DNA of 64,000 bases from Erythrobacter sanguineus (GTDB lineage: Bacteria > Pseudomonadota > Alphaproteobacteria > Sphingomonadales > Sphingomonadaceae), in contig CAMCUB010000004.1 in the NCBI GenBank assembly GCA_945878845.1, forward strand, positions 79,444 to 143,443. Reading direction: 5' to 3'. Each line of letters opens with the position of its first letter. The first letter of the stretch is position 1. Of this stretch, positions 59,851 to 64,000 are shown piece by piece. The notes under the pieces were generated by a model. It saw only the letters and a list, made by a program, of their open reading frames with translations, was not told the DNA's origin and did no database searches. The position numbers were made by a program, and so were the translations under genes.

Positions 59851-62114
59851 TGGCCGACAATCCCAATCCCGACATCGACCTGCCGGAAACCGCAGCTCCC
59901 GCGGCCAAGCCCAAGCGCAAGGGCATCAAGCGCCGCATCTTCCTCGCCGGTTCCGCGCTGGTGGTGGGCGGCGGCATCTTCGGCGTGTGGTGGACCGACA
60001 GCAGCGTCAAGGCCAAGGGCAATGCGCTGATCGGCGGCGAGGGCAAGCAGGCCTTCGGCAGTGTCATGACGATCGCCGAGGACGACACGGTCACGGTCTT
60101 CTCGCCGCATATCGACTTTGGCCAGGGCTCGCAGACCGCGCTCGCGCAAATGCTGGCGGACGAGCTTGATGCCGACTGGAACAAGGTCGCGATCGAGCAG
60201 GCCCCGGCCGACCTCGCCTTCGCCAACGCTTCGCTCGCCAAGGCCTTCCTGCCCTCCATGGCCGGCGATTTTGCCGCCGGGCTGATCCCCGATGCGGTGA
60301 TCGGGATGATGGCGCGCTCGATGCCGCTGATGATCACCGGCGGCTCGTCCGCGATCCGCTTCACCGGCGAGATCGCGATGCGCCGCACCGGCGCGGCGGT
60401 GCGCGCGGCGCTGGTTGCGGAAGCCGCCGACCGTCTGGGCGTGCCTGAAAGCGAGCTGACCACCGCCGACTCGGTCGTCACCCACGCCAAGTCGGGCAAG
60501 TCGCTGCGCTATGGCGAACTCGCGGCAGGCGCGGCCGAGCGGTCGCTCAGCAGCGATCCGGTGCTCAAGACCCGCGAGCAGTGGAAGCTGATCGGCACGG
60601 GCGTCCCGCGCCGCGACATCCCCACCAAGGTCGATGGCTCGGCGGTCTACGGGATCGACTTCACGCTCCCCGAGATGCGCGTCGCCACGATCGCCGCGGC
60701 CCCGGTGCGCGGCGGCAAGCTCGAATCGGTCGACGAGGCCCCCGCGCTCGCCGTGAAGGGCGTCGAGAAGGTCATCAAGCTTGCGGATGCCGTGGTGGTG
60801 ATCGGCTCGGGCTACTGGCCCGCGACCAAGGGCCTGGCTGCGCTCGCGCCCAAGTTCTCTGACGGCGGCCATGCGGCGGTTTCGACCCCGGCGATCTACG
60901 CTGCGCAAGCCAAGCTGATGGCGGGCGGCAAAGCCGACAACGAAGCGGGTGAGGGCGATGTTGACGGCGCCTTCAAGGCGGCTGGCGCGAAAGTCGTCGA
61001 GGCCGAATACCGCGTCCCCTTCCTCCACCACGCGATGATGGAGCCCTTCGCGCTCACCGGCCATTTCAAGGACGGCACGCTCACCATCTGGGGCGGGTTG
61101 CAGGACCCGCTCAGCACCCGCGTGCGCGCGGCCAAGGCGGCCGGGCTCGATGTCGAGAAGGTCGTGTTCAACACCATGATCATGGGCGGCGGCTTCGGGC
61201 GGCGCTTCCCCGATGTGGTCGAGATCATCGACCAGATCGCGCTCGTCGCCAAGCAGGTGCCTTACCCCGTCAAGCTGGTGTGGAGCCGCGAGCAGGAGGT
61301 CACCCACGGCACCTACCGCCCGCAATCCTCGGCCAAGCTTTCGGCGTCATTGAAGGATGGCGCGATCACCGCGATGCGGATCGATTACGCGCAGAGCGGC
61401 AATGCCGAAGGCGAGGTGCCCTTCATCTACAAACTGCCTGCGACCTCGCGGCGGCATTTCGCCTACCAGTCGAACCAGATCGACGGGCCGTGGCGCTCGG
61501 TCAATGCGACCCAGCTCGGCTTCTACACCGAGAGCTTCATGGACGAGCTGGCGCTGGCGGCGGGGGCTGATCCCTACGAGTTCCGGCGCAAGCATCTGGC
61601 GGAAGGCTCGCGGCACCTGAAGGTGCTCGATGAAGTCGCCAAGCGCTCGGGCTGGGGCACGCCGCTGCCCGCAGGCGTCGGGCGCGGTATCGCGATCGTC
61701 GAGAGCTTCGACACGATCGTGGCCGAGGTGGTCGAGGCGACCCTCAAGGAAGGCGGCAGCCCCAAGGTGGTGCGCGCCTTCGCGGTGGTCGATTGCGGCA
61801 CGACGGTGAACCCGCTCAATGCCGAATCCCAGATTGCAGGCGGCCTCATCATGGGGCTCTCGTCCGCAATCGGCGAGGCGGTGACGCTCGACAAGGGCGC
61901 GGTGGTGGAGAGCAATTTTGCCGACTACCCGATCCTCAAGCTCGCCGACGCGCCGCCTGCGGTCGACGTGCACTTCGCTGACAGCGGCGCCAAGACCGGC
62001 GGGATCGGCGAACCGGGCCTGCCGCCCGCGACCCCGGCGCTCGCCAACGCGCTCGCGTCGCTGACCGGCAAGCGCATCCGCAACCTGCCGATCCTGACGC
62101 AGGCAAAGGCCTGA
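59850..62114 (+). CDS. iorB: Ior-type molybdopterin-binding large subunit, Tat-exported
   Basis: The 754-residue catalytic subunit belongs to the xanthine-dehydrogenase superfamily in its Ior (isoquinoline 1-oxidoreductase beta) branch. A twin-arginine signal KRRIFLAGSALVVGG lies at residues about 28-42, so the enzyme acts in the periplasm. Moco-binding landmarks include DFGQGSQTALAQML, HHAMMEPFALTG, MIMGGGFGRRFPDVVE, and AKTGGIGEPGLPPATPAL near the C-terminus with the catalytic Glu. The substrate (N-heterocycle or aldehyde) is unknown. The next gene overlaps the stop. Confidence 0.9.
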   Translation: MADNPNPDIDLPETAAPAAKPKRKGIKRRIFLAGSALVVGGGIFGVWWTDSSVKAKGNALIGGEGKQAFGSVMTIAEDDTVTVFSPHIDFGQGSQTALAQMLADELDADWNKVAIEQAPADLAFANASLAKAFLPSMAGDFAAGLIPDAVIGMMARSMPLMITGGSSAIRFTGEIAMRRTGAAVRAALVAEAADRLGVPESELTTADSVVTHAKSGKSLRYGELAAGAAERSLSSDPVLKTREQWKLIGTGVPRRDIPTKVDGSAVYGIDFTLPEMRVATIAAAPVRGGKLESVDEAPALAVKGVEKVIKLADAVVVIGSGYWPATKGLAALAPKFSDGGHAAVSTPAIYAAQAKLMAGGKADNEAGEGDVDGAFKAAGAKVVEAEYRVPFLHHAMMEPFALTGHFKDGTLTIWGGLQDPLSTRVRAAKAAGLDVEKVVFNTMIMGGGFGRRFPDVVEIIDQIALVAKQVPYPVKLVWSREQEVTHGTYRPQSSAKLSASLKDGAITAMRIDYAQSGNAEGEVPFIYKLPATSRRHFAYQSNQIDGPWRSVNATQLGFYTESFMDELALAAGADPYEFRRKHLAEGSRHLKVLDEVAKRSGWGTPLPAGVGRGIAIVESFDTIVAEVVEATLKEGGSPKVVRAFAVVDCGTTVNPLNAESQIAGGLIMGLSSAIGEAVTLDKGAVVESNFADYPILKLADAPPAVDVHFADSGAKTGGIGEPGLPPATPALANALASLTGKRIRNLPILTQAKA

Positions 62115-62722
62115 GCCTCGGTCGCTGGTCGGCGCTGATCCTCGCCGCAGGGGCGGGGCGGCGGTTTGGTGCCAATGAGCGGGGGGGCAAGCTCCTCGCC
62201 GACCTCGGCGGCACGCCGGTCATCCGGCGGGTGGCTGAGCGGGTGCTGGATGCAGGCTTCGCTGAGGTGCTGGTGGTGACGGGAGCAGAGGACGCTTCGC
62301 TGCGTTCGGCGCTGGAAGGGCTCGATTGCCGCATCCTCTTTGCGCCCGAATGGGCCGAGGGGATGGCCGCGAGCTTGCGCACCGGCATTGCCGCGCTCGA
62401 TCCCGAGAGCATCGGCGTCTGCGTCTTCCTCGGCGACATGCCGCTGGTGCCCGTCGCACTATGCGGCGAGCTTGTGGCGGGAGCGCAGGCAGCGGGCTAT
62501 GGCGCGCGGCCGCGCTGCGAGGGCAAGCCCGGGCACCCGGTCGCCTTCACCCGCGCTGCCTTTGTCGATCTGCTGGCGCTCGCCGGCGATCAGGGTGCGA
62601 CCGCGCTGCTGAAAGCGCGGCCCGAAGCGGTCGCCTATTGCGACACCGCCGACAGCGGGGTGCGGCTCGATATCGACACGCCCGCTGACCTGTCGCGCGC
62701 CGCCGCGGCGTGGAAGGCCTGA
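62111..62722 (+). CDS. MobA/MocA-type nucleotidyltransferase with probable CTG start
   Basis: A protein of about 203 residues that attaches a nucleotide (probably CMP) to molybdopterin for the preceding hydroxylase. The N-terminal NTP loop LILAAGAGRRFGANERGGKLL lies upstream of every ATG, GTG or TTG in the frame, the first being GTG at 62231. Translation must therefore start earlier; the CTG in the CTGA overlapping the iorB stop fits. FLGDMPLVP carries the metal-binding Asp, and GKPGHPVAF and LDIDTPADL are typical of the family. Its 3' end overlaps xdhC by 88 bp. Confidence 0.8.
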   Translation: MSLGRWSALILAAGAGRRFGANERGGKLLADLGGTPVIRRVAERVLDAGFAEVLVVTGAEDASLRSALEGLDCRILFAPEWAEGMAASLRTGIAALDPESIGVCVFLGDMPLVPVALCGELVAGAQAAGYGARPRCEGKPGHPVAFTRAAFVDLLALAGDQGATALLKARPEAVAYCDTADSGVRLDIDTPADLSRAAAAWKA

Positions 62723-63639
62723 GCAATCTCGGCGACCAGCGAGAGCGCCACTTCGCGCGGGGCCTTGCCGAAGCCGTAGAGCCCGATGGGGGCGTGCAGC
62801 CGCGCCAGCGCGGCCTCGCTCACCCCGTGACCGCGCAGCTTGGCGATGCGCTGCTCCAGCCGCACGCGGGCACCGACAGCCCCCACATAGAAGGCCTCCG
62901 AGCGCAGCGCTGCGGCAAGCCCGCGCTCGTCATCCTCGCGGTCATGCGAGAGCACAGCGACGGCAGTCCAGCGGTCTGGCGCCATGGCTGCCAGCGCGGC
63001 GGCAGGATCGCTGCGGTGGTAGGCGATCCCCGCCATCGGCGCGGCCTCGGGCCCGCCGGGGGTGATAAGCGCAACCTGCCAGCCCATCGCCAGCGCCAGC
63101 GAAGCGGCGGTGAGCGTCGCCCCGTCCTCGCCGATCAGCACCAGCTTTAGCGGCGGGGTGAAGCGGCGGGTGTAGGCCGTGCCGTCCCACGCATCGCAGG
63201 GCGCCTCGCTTGCGGCCTCGGCGCGGCGGGTCACGCCATCGCTCGACCACAGCACCGGCGCGCGGGTATGCCAACCTTCGATCAGCGCGGCCACCGCCGG
63301 TTCGCTGCTCGCGACCGGCTCGACCAGCACGGTGATCCCCGATCCGCAGGCGAGCTTGATGTCGATCCACGGGCTGCCCTCGCCATAACGCAAGACGCGC
63401 GGCGCGCTCGCAATCAACACTTCGCGGCCATGGCGGGCGACGTCATCCTCGATGCAGCCGCCCGAGAGGAAGCCCCAGTGCTCGTCTTGCGTGATCAGCA
63501 TCTGCGCCCCCACATCGCGCGGCGCCGAGCCATCGACCTCGACCAGCGTCGCGATGGCAAAGCGCTCCGGCAGCGCGGGAAGCGCCAGCAGGGCCTCGCG
63601 AACATCGTCGACAGGAGCGGCAAGACGCCAGCGGGTCAT
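62635..63639 (-). CDS. xdhC: XdhC/CoxI-family molybdenum-hydroxylase maturation factor
   Basis: A 334-residue accessory protein that binds and helps sulfurate the Mo cofactor before insertion. The N-terminal XdhC/CoxI domain contains VEVDGSAPRDVGAQMLI and FLSGGCIEDDVARHG. The C-terminal Rossmann-like part has LVLIGEDGATLTAA and AVAVLSHDREDDERGL, ending GLYGFGKAPREVALSLVAEI. It converges on the nucleotidyltransferase gene with an 88-bp coding overlap, so the two mRNAs are antisense there. It serves the Ior-type enzyme next door. Confidence 0.9.
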   Translation of the reverse strand: MTRWRLAAPVDDVREALLALPALPERFAIATLVEVDGSAPRDVGAQMLITQDEHWGFLSGGCIEDDVARHGREVLIASAPRVLRYGEGSPWIDIKLACGSGITVLVEPVASSEPAVAALIEGWHTRAPVLWSSDGVTRRAEAASEAPCDAWDGTAYTRRFTPPLKLVLIGEDGATLTAASLALAMGWQVALITPGGPEAAPMAGIAYHRSDPAAALAAMAPDRWTAVAVLSHDREDDERGLAAALRSEAFYVGAVGARVRLEQRIAKLRGHGVSEAALARLHAPIGLYGFGKAPREVALSLVAEIAQAFHAAAARDRSAGVSISSRTPLSAVSQ

Positions 63640-63750
63640 GGGCGGGGAGGGGCTTTCGTCGGGGGCTTGGACAAGCCGCCAGCCTAGCCCGCGCGCGCCA
63701 GGCGCGCAATTGCGCGGGCGTGAGCGTTGGATGGAAGGAAACAAGTCCAC

Positions 63751-63827
63751 TGGTCGGGACGAGAGGATTCGAACCTCCGACCCCCACACCCCCAGTGTGA
63801 TGCGCTACCAGGCTGCGCTACGTCCCG
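63751..63827 (-). tRNA. tRNA-Pro (anticodon GGG), CCA encoded
   Basis: The complement gives acceptor CGGGACG/CGTCCCG, D-arm GCGC-AGCCTGGTA-GCGC, anticodon loop CTGGGGG, T-arm GGAGG-TTCGAAT-CCTCT, discriminator A and encoded CCA. It reads GGG and complements the TGG-anticodon tRNA-Pro at 47691. Confidence 0.95.
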
Positions 63828-64000
63828 TCACCAGTGGAGCGGGGCCTATAGGCGCGGCTTCCCATGCTGGCAAGCGGGTTTGCGAAGGTGCTGGTGTTGC
63901 ACCTGTGCATCGCCTCGCCCCCCTGTGATTGCGGCTTGCTTGCATTGCTGCTAGGCGCGCCCTCTTGAACGCAAGGGGCGAAAGCCCCGGACGCGAAATC

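Noticed and set aside
59781..61325. A 514-codon minus-strand frame opposite iorB
   Set aside because: It is Arg/His/Gly-rich with no domain, whereas iorB on the + strand is fully supported by cofactor motifs.
63452..63928. A + strand frame containing [19 protein letters not shown]
   Set aside because: It is the same antisense-tRNA artefact over tRNA-Pro(GGG).
63965..64000. A hairpin (GGGGC-GAAA-GCCCC) with a possible TTG start of a gene running off the window
   Set aside because: Only about 12 codons are visible and no ribosome site or domain can be judged.

Overview
This is a gene-dense, high-GC chromosomal stretch from a Gram-negative bacterium. The gene content points to an alphaproteobacterium, most likely Sphingomonadales (Erythrobacter/Porphyrobacter-like). 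The reasons are a class I lysyl-tRNA synthetase, a GTA-type 3TM holin, a TonB receptor/PepSY iron locus behind a Fur-like box, UbiA next to an SRAP protein, and an Ior-type molybdenum hydroxylase. The taxonomic call is inference from gene families; no rRNA is present.

Layout. 1-1840: end of a membrane protein, ubiA and an SRAP (YedK/HMCES) protein. 1959-12416: one giant autotransporter of about 3,485 residues, with a Gly-rich head, 14 or so passenger-associated repeats, three tandem 173-175-codon supra-repeats and a C-terminal beta-barrel. 12478-13461: divergent VOC-protein and soxR genes around a SoxR box. 13590-18098: an ABC ATPase followed by an ABC permease fused to an M1-type metallopeptidase. 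18139-28740: housekeeping and stress genes (SixA-like phosphatase, DinG-like helicase, class I LysRS, DUF1003, prolyl hydroxylase, cytochrome b561, RcnB-like, a GGDEF relic). 28801-34539: EttA, M28 peptidase, GT4 glycosyltransferase and an LPG-synthase-type membrane protein. 34546-37711: a chemoreceptor, a CheB-like protein lacking catalytic residues, and a VIT1 transporter.

37701-43784 is a carbohydrate locus: a GH92 mannosidase gene broken by a single amber codon, an AraC regulator, a GH13 amylase-type enzyme and a P450. The intergenic regions upstream of GH92 and GH13 share an 18-bp element (17/18 identical), probably an operator of the AraC protein. 43772-47352 is an iron-uptake operon (PepSY protein, small membrane protein, TonB receptor) behind a Fur-like box. 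Two tRNAs follow, then a sensor kinase/polysaccharide deacetylase pair, an Lrp regulator with an overlapping lipoprotein, a GFA protein, NDH-2, an NTF2-like protein, and the aroQ-accB-accC-phyH run.

57399-58290 is a lower-GC islet with an orphan GTA-type holin. The window ends with a CoA-ester lyase, the iorA-iorB-NTP-transferase operon with a convergent xdhC, and tRNA-Pro(GGG).

The points most worth following are the shared element in the sugar locus, the GH92 nonsense codon at a likely conserved Trp, the catalytically dead CheB-like gene divergent from an MCP, two probable CTG start codons in CTGA overlaps, and the module structure of the giant autotransporter.
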